From positions 89,549,058 through 89,613,057 of the forward strand of contig OX638372.1 in the NCBI GenBank assembly GCA_951812925.1: 64,000 bases of DNA, read 5' to 3'. Of the stretch, positions 21,570 through 31,640 are shown piece after piece. The translations under genes and the position numbers were made by a program. Position 1 is the first letter of the stretch. Each line of letters opens with the position of its first letter. The DNA comes from Calliopum simillimum. Lineage: Eukaryota > Arthropoda > Insecta > Diptera > Lauxaniidae. The notes below the pieces were generated by a model. It had not been told where the DNA came from, did not search any database, and worked only from the letters and a program-made list of their open reading frames with translations.

Positions 21570-22874
21570 CAGTGTGACAAATATGTTTTCATACAAATCT
21601 TTGAAGCATTGTATCTTTTGGAAACATAGCAGCATTAGTAAAATTTTCATTGCATCATATTTTGTAATATTTCAGTTATATGGAAAAATAAATTCAAATC
21701 GTATAAGACGCGAGAGTAGAAAGTAATTCGGCATGGTTGATATACGCTCTTTAATTGTAAATAAATTCAAAAGCGGTTTAAGTTGTGGAGCCATCTTGCG
21801 CGAGTTATCACATTTAGGAGTTAAGAGGAATTATGTGCTATATACCATTAAGCGGTTTTTTGATACTGGCTCCATACAAGATCGTAAAAAAAGTGGGATA
21901 AAAAGGAACGTCCATACCGCAAACGCGATCAAAATAATTCGTGAAAGAATCCGAAGAAATTGTGACCATTCAGCACGAAAGATGGCCAAAAATATAGGAA
22001 TGAACCGAGAATCTTGACGGCTCCTTTTGCGTTGCAACTTCAATATGAAAGCCTTTAAAAAAAAATAAAATGCATGGCCTTACTAATGCGACCGTGGAAA
22101 AGCGATGGCAAAGATCAAAACTGCTCCTTTCTTGGCACACTGGCGGTGATATAGTTTTTTCCGATGAAAAACTCTTTGTGCTGGAAGCTCCTTACCACAC
22201 GCAAAATGAGAGACTATGGGCAGTATCATACAAAGACATCCCAAACGATAAGAAGCATGTACCAAGATATCAAAACTCGTCATATTTTATGGTTTGGGGT
22301 GCCATATCCAGCAAAAGTAAATTGTCGCTAGTCTTCATTGACAAAGGTGTTAAACTAAACGCTTAGTAATACCCGGAAGAAGTCTTACAGAAAAATTTGA
22401 AGCCTCGTGCTAAGGACATGTATGGAGAAGACTATAATTGCTTTCAGCAGGATGGTGCACCTGCTCACACTGCTAAACTGGTTCAAGACTGGTGTAAGCA
22501 AAATTTGACAGATTTTTTATACCTAAAGATGAATGGCCTCCTAGCTCTCCTGACTGCAATCCTTTGAATTTTCTGCTTTTGGGGATATATGGTACAGCGA
22601 CTCAAGCAATACAGATGCTTGAAGGACTTTAAAGATGCTATTATTGATGTGTGGGACAAAATACCGATAACAGTAGTGCGTGCTGCATGTAACATTTTTG
22701 ATAGCAGACTTCAGCGGGTTGTGGCTAACTAAAGTCAGGCCATCGAGTAATTGCTTAATAAACAAAATATTTTAACTTCATTTAATGTTTGTTCATTTAA
22801 ATTTCCTTAATTAAAATAACATGTAATACAAAAAACCTACTTTGTTTTTGTATCAACACATATTTGTTACACTG
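21570..22874 (+). mobile_element. Tc1-like element (DD37D type) with both terminal repeats
   Basis: The 1305-bp element is flanked by TA (21568-21569, 22875-22876). The left end CAGTGTGACAAATATGTTTT and the right end, read inverted, CAGTGTAACAAATATGTGTT continue into ATACAAA, giving ~28-bp terminal repeats with a few mismatches. It holds one decayed transposase gene on the plus strand. Confidence 0.88.
21733..22733 (+). pseudogene. Tc1-like DD37D transposase, multiply disabled
   Basis: The N-terminal frame 21733-22017 holds the paired-like helix-turn-helix region and stops at TGA 22015. A frameshift in an A run (~22050-22060) leads to 22070-22366, with VFSDEKLF (first catalytic D) and MVWGAISSKSKLSLVFID. 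Two adjacent stops follow at ~22364-22369. The frame then continues with NCFQQDGAPAHTAK (second D), a frameshift at ~22516, KDEWPPSSPDCNPLN, another frameshift, and DIW/GYMVQ, ending KIPITVVRAACNIFDSRLQ and a stop at ~22731. The third catalytic position reads N where the family has D or E; counting gives 37 residues between positions two and three. The copy is dead. Confidence 0.85.
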
Positions 22875-22876
22875 TA

Positions 22877-23950
22877 GACTCTTTCAATGCTTTTCGCACT
22901 ATTCTGTATAATTGCCGATTTTTTCTGAATTATTTGCTACATATCGATATTTTCTTATTTCAATCAACTTTTACAAACTATCATACAATTTTTTTGAAAG
23001 TATTATAAAAAGTGCTCCCAGAATCATCATTCATGCAACTTTTTTTTAGAAGTTTGTTTCAAAATGGCTGGTTGAAATATGATTTCCGCTAAATTTCCTT
23101 TTAACCTGCATTTGGCTTTATTGTGAAAATACTTCTTTAAAAAAACGTTTCTCCCTCAAGAGCATACAAGTACTTTCTAGAATATGCATTGTCAAAATAA
23201 ACTCCACCAGAGCAAAATTTTTAATTAATTAAATCTGAAAACCAATTGACTAGAAATCAAAGCAATACATTTCACGTATCATTGAGTTTCTCATGTTGTA
23301 TCACTCCCTCATAACATTTCTTTTAACCAGTGAAATCCAAAAAATGAGCAATAAATCAAAAGTAGAAAAATCATTAGATTAATTTTTTGTAATTTGCAAA
23401 AGTGCTGAAAATTTTTCGTGAATAAAATTTTAAAAGCACAAAAAAAAAATATAAAAAAAGCTCTAAATTCAATGAGCCAAAATGTCACCCTCTAGCTGAT
23501 TGCTATAATGTGTGCGGTCCCCCCGCACATTAGCAACATAAAACTACAAAAACAGTGTAATTTTATTAAAACCAACTTTGTAAGTTGATATCCAAACGCG
23601 TAGATCGCATATCCTGTTTTTGTTTTTATGCGCATATCCACCGCAAGGATGCGTGGTAAATAAAAAAAAAAATCCAAAAGAGCAGCGCTATGACTTCATT
23701 GCTGATGATGTTGAATTCTTGTTGTTTTTTTCGAAAAGGGACAAATGCGGAACTGTCTATAATTGTGTGGGCGACGAGATATCTATGAGGGCGAGATGTT
23801 TAAATGATATTTTGTATGTAAACAATTTCTTATAGGCAAATGTATTTGATTTATTGTTTCAAAATGTAGAAAATACACAGAGAGAGACACACGAGAATAC
23901 TTGGGGACTTTCGCGCATTGATATACTTATGTGTACATTTGTATGTTTTT
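22877..23950. other. AT-rich spacer, no gene seen
   Basis: The frames 23492-23677 and 23620-23835 have no recognised motif. No repeat with clear borders was found. Confidence 0.45.
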
Positions 23951-23953
23951 AGA

Positions 23954-25628
23954 GACCCAGTAGGAAGAGAAATTTAACTTTATAATAAATAAGAAAAACT
24001 AAAATTGTTGAAGCAAATCTCAAGAAAGTCAAAATAAGTCTAAAATGCCACTAGTATCTGACAAAAAAAAAAAACCAAAGAAATGCTGGAAGAGTACAAA
24101 AACGTTTCTAAAGCAATACGCTATTGCAAAATGCTGGAAAGTCATGCAATGTAGATGAAATCATAAAATATTGGAAAAAATATTCATTAGAAATGTTGTA
24201 AAATCCATAAAATATTGGAAAAATTTAAAAATCGTGTTTTTTTCTATAAACTTGCATAATACATGATAACAGTTGTTCCACAAAACCTTCCATACAACAT
24301 AAATGATAAAAAAATTAAAAGAGAACAATGCCATTTACTGTTAACTTTTTTTTTTTGCTTTAGTCCAGTTTCTACTGTCCCGTTCATCACTGAAAAACAT
24401 AATTTGTCATCATTGCTTCACAAATCAAGTGCAAACCAAGCAGCATGTGTGTCAAAGAATAAGTGCAAATGTAGTTTAATACACACAATTAAAACAAAAA
24501 AGATCTTTTGGAAAAAAATAAAATTTTAATCAAAAGTTTCAATTAAAAGTTGGTCACGTTCGTCTTTTTTAGCTCAAAAGTAGCGTATTTTAGAAATTTC
24601 ATTCTACTGTTAAATTCTAAAACTACAATTTGGATAAATCTTTTTGTCCCAAAGTCATAATAAAATCATACGAGGAACATTTCCTTAGAATACATTAACC
24701 CATTATATCCTGTTTTATGGTCTTTTTGACACCTTTTTCCAAAAAACTTGTTTATAATGGGTTAATGTGTTCTAAAAAAATATTCTAAATAAAATTTCAA
24801 TAAGAATCATCAATGACAAGAAAACGTAAAAACGTAAGAACAATGCGTAAAAAAATTAATAAAAGTATTGCAGTTGTCGGACTAGCAAACTTCACAATCG
24901 CCACCAGAACAGCGTGAAAGTTTTATTCTCTCCCAAAACTGAATTTGGATTAAATCAACCTTACTTAATAAACTTTAAATGCAAAAGTATGCAAATTATT
25001 ACCCGATTTAATCATAATGGAATAATGTCACGTTCATATTGTCACGCATCGATTCAGATTATGATCAAGACAGAAAAAAGTACAGCAGATAATTGAATCA
25101 AACAAAATATATTATAAAGTTACATTATTGCATAAGACTCTTAAATTAGTTGCACTAAAAAATTCTGATTTATTTCGCTGAATTCTGACTTTCTTTGAAT
25201 AAGCAATAAAACTACTTTTATTTTTTGTCACGTTCGTTTTGTGTCTTTTTTTGCGTGTATCTTGGAACCAGGATTTCGCCTGCTATAAATATTGGCACTA
25301 ATTATAGTGCTACCTAAGGGCTATAATGTTAAGTAAAAACTAAAATAGAAATTTTTTTTACTTTCACTTTTTTGCACCTGAAATATGTACGACGGTCACG
25401 TTCGTCACTTGGGAAATGCCCATATTGAAAAATCGAAAAATGATGCAGAATCACAAAATTTAGAACAAGTCACAAAACATTTAAAATGTTTTAAGAGACG
25501 AAATATATATCAAAATATATGCACAAAATATTGGAAAAATTAGAAATATTGCGAAATCTATAAAATGTTGTCACATGTTGATAAGGAAAAAAAAACTCAT
25601 TCTAAGTATCAAAATTTCCTACTGGGTC
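23954..25628. mobile_element. Possible element bounded by GACCCAGTAGGAA inverted ends
   Basis: GACCCAGTAGGAA at 23954-23966 is the reverse complement of TTCCTACTGGGTC at 25616-25628. Just inside both ends, the block ATAAAATATTGGAAAAA or ACAAAATATTGGAAAAATTA recurs (24162, 24207, 25523). GTCACGTTCGT occurs three times inside (24553, 25227, 25395) and GTCACGTTCA once (25027). There is no coding frame of note. The 13-bp ends could be coincidence, and no TSD is clear. Confidence 0.35.
24690..24775. repeat. Short palindromic repeat, ~23-bp arms
   Basis: AGAATACATTAACCCATTAT and, inverted, AGAACACATTAACCCATTAT form arms around a ~40-bp T-rich centre. No TSD is clear. Confidence 0.6.
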
Positions 25629-26636
25629 ACTACATTAATAGTTACGAAGATACTAAAATATTTGTTTGTTGTTGTTTTCAGTTTATTTGCTAAAAACACA
25701 GTGTATTTTAGCCGGAAAAGAAATGACATTAAGAATATTTGTCACATAAAACCAAGCGCACGAGTTCCATTAACTCAGTTGACTCAATAAAGACTAAAGA
25801 AAGAAAACAAAAACAACAACAGCAAAAAAATCAAATAAATAAATAGCAAAATAACAACAATTACAGAAAAGCTATTGGTCATAAAAACAAAAACAAAAAT
25901 TACACTGTAAATACGCATAAGAAAACTACAATATTACAGCAACAACAACAACGACAGCAACAACAACAACGACAGCAACAACAAACAATCAACGGAAAAA
26001 TCAAATTAATTTTGAGGGTGGTTCGTTCGTTCTCCAAACCGGAGAATTTCTAATGATGCACAACCCAGCGCACCCAGCAGCAGATGTGGAGGCGATGAGG
26101 GTTGGTGGTGATTTGGAGCCACATGCAGTTTATTGGGAAAACTTGTTATCGTTTAGTTTAGTTTTCCCCCCAGAGTTATTTCAAGAGTCCCTTAGTTATC
26201 GTTCATTTAACATCACGAAACGCTTCAATAATAATTGTTGCATATTTATAGGGGATTTCAAGATTGGAATTGAAAAGCGGATTTTAATTTTGAAAAATGC
26301 AAAACTTTTTCTTTCCGTTTAATTGGAAATCAAGGAGTAATTAATGCGTAAGCTATTGATGAAGGGAATATTAAATTTTTCCATTAAAAGGGAGAATAAT
26401 TTTTAGTTGAATTGAAGCATTTTTGTGAAATTTAGCGAAAAAGTTTTATGTTGAGACCGTATATTACGGAGGGGATTTAAGGCGTTATGGGTAAATTAAT
26501 CTAGAAAAAAAGGGATCTAAAGGATCCATGAAAACGGGATATAATAGGTAAATTTATTTAAGGAAGTTTTTTTTATTGCGTAGTTTAATGGTGACCTTGG
26601 ACTAACAAGTTTTATCAAAAATGAAGATTTTGACTT
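25629..26636. other. Spacer with CAA/CAG runs, no gene seen
   Basis: A (CAA)n run with CGACAG interruptions lies at 25935-25990, and another A-rich stretch at 25800-25860. The frame 26053-26322 has no recognised motif. Confidence 0.5.
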
Positions 26637-26638
26637 TA

Positions 26639-27951
26639 GCCCAGGAAAATAAGACGAGAAAAGAGCTTCTGTGCGAAAAAATTCCCAGTGGAAATTTTTC
26701 ACCGGAATTGTCTTTATTTATGCATGATACACAAACTGTGAAAAGTCCATTGCAAAGTCGTGTGCGCATAAAAAGTTATTAAGGCTCAAAGGTCGCTAAA
26801 ATCAGTTTTTCGCAAATATCTCGCCAATGCTAACTTTTACAGAAAAATGTTGGTCCCCAATTTTGTAGCACAGGAAATTTCCAACAAAAGTACGTTAAAA
26901 GTATTTGCGTACAACTTCTAGTTTAGAAGATCACCCAATTTAACAAGTTGTTAACAGTTATGATATGAAATGCTACCTATGAGTTCATATTAAAATATCT
27001 TACTTTTAAATTGCAATAACTTTTCAATGAGAAGTTGTACAAACAAAATTAAAATGCCGTTTGAGGGATAATTTAATTTTCTATATACCGTACAAAATTT
27101 TTTTTTCGAACGGCTCATGACCTTAAAAATATTCTTGAATAACCGTTAAGGCTTCGAAATTACTGGTTTCTTAAGGATATCTGCGAATTGGTAAGTACTA
27201 CGATAAAAAGTAATGGGACCAATTCTGTAGAGAATTACAAGATCTACAAAAAATAAGCGATATGTGTACACATAGAAGTAACCGTATAGAAGATATTCAA
27301 TAGAAACCGGTTTTTTGGCATTTTAAGGGTTTTTTTGGAATATCTTCTAAACGGTTACTTCTGTGTGTACACATATCGCTTATTTTTTGTAGATCTTGTA
27401 ATTCTCTACAGAATTGGTCCCATTACTTAAAAAACCAGTAATTTCGAAGCCTTAACGGTTATTCAAGAATATTTTTAAGGTCATGAGCCGTTCGAAAAAA
27501 AAATTTTGTACGGTATATAGAAAATTAAATTATCCCTCAAACGGCATTTTAATTTTGTTTGTACAACTTCTCATTGAAAAGTTATTGCAATTTAAAAGTA
27601 AGATATTTTAATATGAACTCATATGTAGCATTTCATATCATAACTGTTAACAACTTTTTAAATTGGGTGATCTCCTAAACTAGAAGTTGTACGCAAATAC
27701 TTTTAACGTACTTTTGTTGGAAATTTCCTGTGCTACAAAATTAGGGACCAACATTTTTCTGTAAAAGTTAGCATTAGCGAGATATTTGCGAAAAACTGAT
27801 TTTAACGACCTTTGAGCCTTAATAACTTTTTATGCACACACGACTTTGCAATGGACTTTTCACAGTTTGTGTATCATGCATAAATAAGACAATTCCGGTG
27901 AAAAATTTCCACTGAGAATTTTTTCACAGAAAATGTCTTATTTTCTTGGGC
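26639..27951. repeat. 1.31-kb near-perfect palindrome (long inverted repeat)
   Basis: The left arm 26639-27302 and right arm 27341-27951 are reverse complements with only scattered differences by eye; the loop is ~38 bp (about 27303-27340). Outer ends are GCCCAGGAAAATAAGAC and, inverted, GCCCAAGAAAATAAGAC, each next to TA (26637-26638, 27952-27953). One notable asymmetry is ~36 extra bases in the left arm near 27175-27215. No protein is encoded. It is probably a foldback or MITE-type transposon with a TA target, and its RNA would fold into a >600-bp duplex. Confidence 0.9.
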
Positions 27952-27953
27952 TA

Positions 27954-28309
27954 GTTTTACAGTTGGATGAATTTTCGGGAAAAACATTTTTTTTTTTTTT
28001 TTTTTGGAGTATCTTAGCTAAAAACCTTTAAGTGGTTAATTTTAAGTTCCAAGTATTATTTTTTTAAATATCTTGATTCAAGTTGAAAAATTTCAACCAA
28101 CGCACAACTCATTTCGAACATTTTTGAGTCGATGATAAAATAAATACTGCATCAAGTCGAGATGACCTCTTAATGATCTTGAAAAAAATTCCTAACTAAG
28201 CTTTTTTCAAATCTTCTTTCAGATTTTTGGTGAGGGTAATCGTGGATTTTCCAGAAATCGCTTTTTTAAACAGCCTTACATAATTTTTTGAAATGCTCAT
28301 TGCTCCGTC
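27954..28309. other. Spacer between two large palindromes
   Basis: An 18-base T run at 27988-28005 and AT-rich sequence; nothing else is recognised. Confidence 0.5.
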
Positions 28310-29766
28310 AATAGTCGGTCAAATTATGTACTTTTTTTAAAAAAGTTTTGTTTTGTAAAGGAGATTTTTATAAAAAATCCAAAAATTTTTAATTTAATTG
28401 AAAAAATTTATAAAAGAACTAATGAATTTGACAAGTTTTAAGTAAAGACTATCTGGCATGTTCTGAAATCCGATTCACTTCGGAATCGGAATGAAAGCAA
28501 TCTTCAAAAGAGCTCTGCATTACGACAAATAAGATGGAATCGGGTTTGTGTTTCAACAAATTAAATTTACTTATGGTCCCTATTCAATTTACCGAAACTT
28601 AAATCCGATTTGGTGTTAATTGCTTTGCGGAGCTGTTAAAGATTGCTTTCATTCCGATTCCGAAGTGAATCGTATTTCAGAACATGCCAGTATATTTGGA
28701 ATGGAAAAACGATGGGATCTATTTGTTTTAAATTTTTTAACTAACAAAAACGTGAATGAAAGAGTACTAAAAAATTTCTCGTTCACGGTAGACGGTAAAA
28801 ATGTTCACCGACCTATTAATTTTTCCTCTCCAACATTTCTATCAAGCATACTACTTCTTTTTTGCAACACCTTAAGGGGACTCCCAGACGAAATTTTGAT
28901 ACAGATATCAATAAGATTCCTCGTTGCCGGCAGAGGGAAAAAATTTTTACAATAAAAGTTTTTCCTCTCCAAAATTTTTTAAGAAAATACTAACCTATTT
29001 TTCCCGCCCCTTAAAACCGCTCCCATAAGAACCGACTCCCATTAATTTTTCCTCTCCAAAATTTTTCTCGAATTTACTAGCACTTTTTTCAACCCCTTAA
29101 TTTTGATAAAAATATCAAAAAAGTTCCTAATTGCCGGGAGAGTCAAAAAATTATCATCGACCCCCATTAATTTTTCCTCTTCCACATTTTTCTTATACAT
29201 ACTAAATTAAATATCCCTACTTTTCCACCTTTAAATGGGGCTTTCATGCAAAATTTAGATAGAAATATAAGTTTTGTATGGCAGGCCTCTTAAGGGGTGG
29301 AAAAAGAAAGGTAGTCAATTCAGGAGAAATGTTGGGAAGGAAAAATTAATGGGAAATGGTGAACGTTTTTTCCTTTTCCCCGTCAATTAAGAATTTGTTG
29401 ATATATATATTAAAATTTTGTATTTGAGTCCCCTTAAGGGATTGAAAAAAGGGGGTAGTATGCTCCAGAGAAATGTTGGAGAGGAAAAATCAGTGGGGGT
29501 CGGTGAACATTTTTTTGTTAGTTAAAAAAAAGAGCCCATCCTTTTCCCATTCTAAAAATAGTCTTTAAGATTTGTCAAATTCATTAGTTTTTTTATAAAT
29601 TTTTTTAAATAAAATGGAAGAATACGATCATTGGCAAAAATAGAAATTTAATTTTAAAAGTTGAAAGTTTTAAAAGAAAATCATTTAAAAAAATTGTTCG
29701 ATTTTTTTATAAAAATTTCCTTTAAAAAGCCAATCTTTTAAAACAAAAATTACATGATTTGGCCGA
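28310..29766. repeat. ~1.46-kb older palindrome carrying a nested MITE
   Basis: The outer arms GGTCAAATTATGTA (28318) and TACATGATTTGGCC (29750) are inverted. Further in, CTAATGAATTTGACAAG (28420) pairs with GTCAAATTCATTAG (29576), TTCACCGACC (28804) with GGTCGGTGAACAT (29499), and CCTCTCCAACATTTCT (28827) with AGAAATGTTGGAGAGG (29470). The centre is near 29260. The arms show many substitutions and indels. The left arm is interrupted by the 238-bp element at 28453-28690. The frame 28620-28955 is arm sequence, not a gene. Confidence 0.8.
28453..28690. mobile_element. 238-bp palindromic MITE nested in the large palindrome
   Basis: The left end CTGGCATGTTCTGAAATCCG and the right end, read inverted, CTGGCATGTTCTGAAATACG continue into ATTCACTTCGGAATCGGAAT and AAAGCAATCTT. 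Arms are ~70 bp around a ~95-bp centre. The 3-bp repeat TAT flanks it (28450-28452, 28691-28693), and the right arm of the host palindrome lacks the insertion. Confidence 0.85.
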
Positions 29767-31048
29767 CAAAAAAATTTAAATTAAAAAAAATCATTTATGC
29801 TAGTCTTAATTAGCACGATATGATAAAAAAGTTTCAAAAGATTGGAGATGCAAAAGCCAAATGCCCCGTATATAAATATTTTGATTGGGATTTGAAAAAA
29901 AAACAAAAAAATATTCAAAAAAATAGCATATTTTGTATGCAAATTACGAACTAATCAAAAGTGCTTTGCTTTTTCTCAAAATGAAAAAAAAAAATGATGC
30001 AGTTGTCGCTTTGGGAGTCCCTCTATCTTTTAAGTTGGTTTCGAGATGATTTTATTTTACTTCATACAATCGACCCAGTATAATGTATAGCCTTTTTAAA
30101 GCGGCCTGATATCCTGAAAAAATAAATATTTCAACATATACAAATGCAGCTATCTATCATGGTTTGTAGATATCACCACATTATGTTAATTAAACAAGAC
30201 ACATCTATTTAAGTCGCGAGAGTTAGTTGACACAGCTGTGTCAGAGCAAAAGTGGTTTCACATCCATTTGATACGCGGCATAAAAGCAGGCGCTACAATT
30301 TCAAGCCAACTGTCCGCTCTTAATCATTCCCATTGATTATCTTCAATAACAGCAGCGTCATCATCATCATCATCGTCAGCATCAGCATCAGTATCATTAT
30401 CAACTTCATTAGTATCTTTGCATTTTCAACCCGTACATTTTTCAATGCAATTTACAATAACCAGCTGTGGTTTATCAATGCAGCGCATCTTTAAAAAAAA
30501 AAAATTATATGAAAAAAAGAAAAATATATTTCTAATTTAAATTAATTTTAAAATAAATTTATGTATTTATTCGCCTTCCATGAACGTATGGTTTTATTTT
30601 TCATTTTTAATGGACAGAGACGTCGTCATATTATCGGTTGGCTGCAGTTCATCAATTTATGTAAAAACTTATGTGTTAGCTTTTAAATGTTTTGTTTTAT
30701 ATCAGTCAATTTGTTTTTGAAATGAACTTGAAGCAATGTTGTTATGTGTACACTCAAAAAAATATGTTTCATTAAAATGTTAATAGTACTATCATTGATT
30801 CAATAGTACGTACTATTAAAAAGATTTTCTTTTTCAAACAATATGTTAACTACAAATGTACATTTAGTTCTTTGCGCACTATTAATTCATTAGTATCAAA
30901 ACTTTTACTATTAAAACTACACACAGAATTGATATTATCAAAATTTGAATGAATAATAAGACGCATTGTCGTTTCAATAGTACTACGTCGTTGATCTTAA
31001 GATCATAACACGTTCTATAAAAAATCAAACAAAAGTTTGTTTTTATAG
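29767..31048. other. AT-rich spacer with a CAT/CAG run, no gene seen
   Basis: A (CATCAT)n(CAGCAT)n run lies at 30358-30395. GTACACTCAAAAAAAT at 30749 faces an imperfect inverted partner TTCGAGTGTATAT at 32708, possibly element ends, but no supporting TSD or protein was found. Confidence 0.4.
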
Positions 31049-31050
31049 TA

Positions 31051-31640
31051 TTGGGTCTAGAAATAAGTTTTCAGTGTTATTTTTTTTTTCCAAAATAGTT
31101 TTTATTCAAAATATTGTCCATCGGAAGCTACAACTTTTCCTAATCTTTCTGGCAATTTATGAATTCCGGACCAAAAAAAACTTCTCGTCTTTTGAGCCCA
31201 AAAACGAATCAAGCCAATTTTTGATTTCCTGGACAGAAGTGACTTGTATTTCAGTAAGAGCATGCTGCATCGATCGAAGCAAGTAGTAGTCTGATGGCAC
31301 CGACACCAAGTCTGGACTATACCTAAAATGAGTGAGGCAGTATTTTCCATGCAATAATATCCAACTAGTTTTTGACATAAGCCGTAATATATGGCCGAGC
31401 GTTGCCGTGATGAAAAATTACAGACTCATATTCTAGCCGTTTTTTCTGTAATGGCTGCAATGCCGATGGATTCGATCCAATGGCCTTTTGATGGTTTCAC
31501 CACTCGGAAGCAGTTCGTAGTATACCAAACGCATCTGATCCCACCATATGCAGAGCATGACCTTATCTATAGAAACATATTGCTTTGGCGTCGATTTGGT
31601 CGCCATTCACGGCAAAAACGACTTCTTCAGACATGCCGAA
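31051..31640 (-). mobile_element. mariner relic, 5' truncated
   Basis: The 3' terminus TTGGGTCTAGAAATAAG (31051) follows TA (31049-31050). Going upstream on the minus strand come the transposase C-terminus and catalytic region. Similarity fades beyond ~31640, so the 5' third is lost. The terminal repeat differs from those at 33656 and 38017, so this is a distinct mariner lineage. Confidence 0.78.
31105..31640 (-). pseudogene. mariner D,D34D transposase fragment
   Basis: The minus strand near 31560-31460 reads VMLCIWWDQMRLVYYELLPS, then with shifts EYESVIFHHGNARPYI, where the second catalytic D of HHDNARPH is replaced by G. The next frame has RYSPDLVSVPSDYYLLRSM (third D) and EIKNWLDSFLGSKDEKFF. 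A further shift gives SGIHKLPERLGKVVASDGQY and FE at the end of the gene. Several frameshifts and the G substitution show it is dead. It resembles the 40210-41253 transposase in order but is clearly diverged. Confidence 0.78.

Noticed and set aside
25935..25990. CAACAACAACGACAGCAA run as a polyglutamine exon
   Set aside because: No open frame of useful length extends from it; it is treated as a microsatellite.
28620..28955. 111-codon frame in the large palindrome
   Set aside because: It spans the MITE border and the palindrome arm; no motif, and the mirrored arm lacks it.
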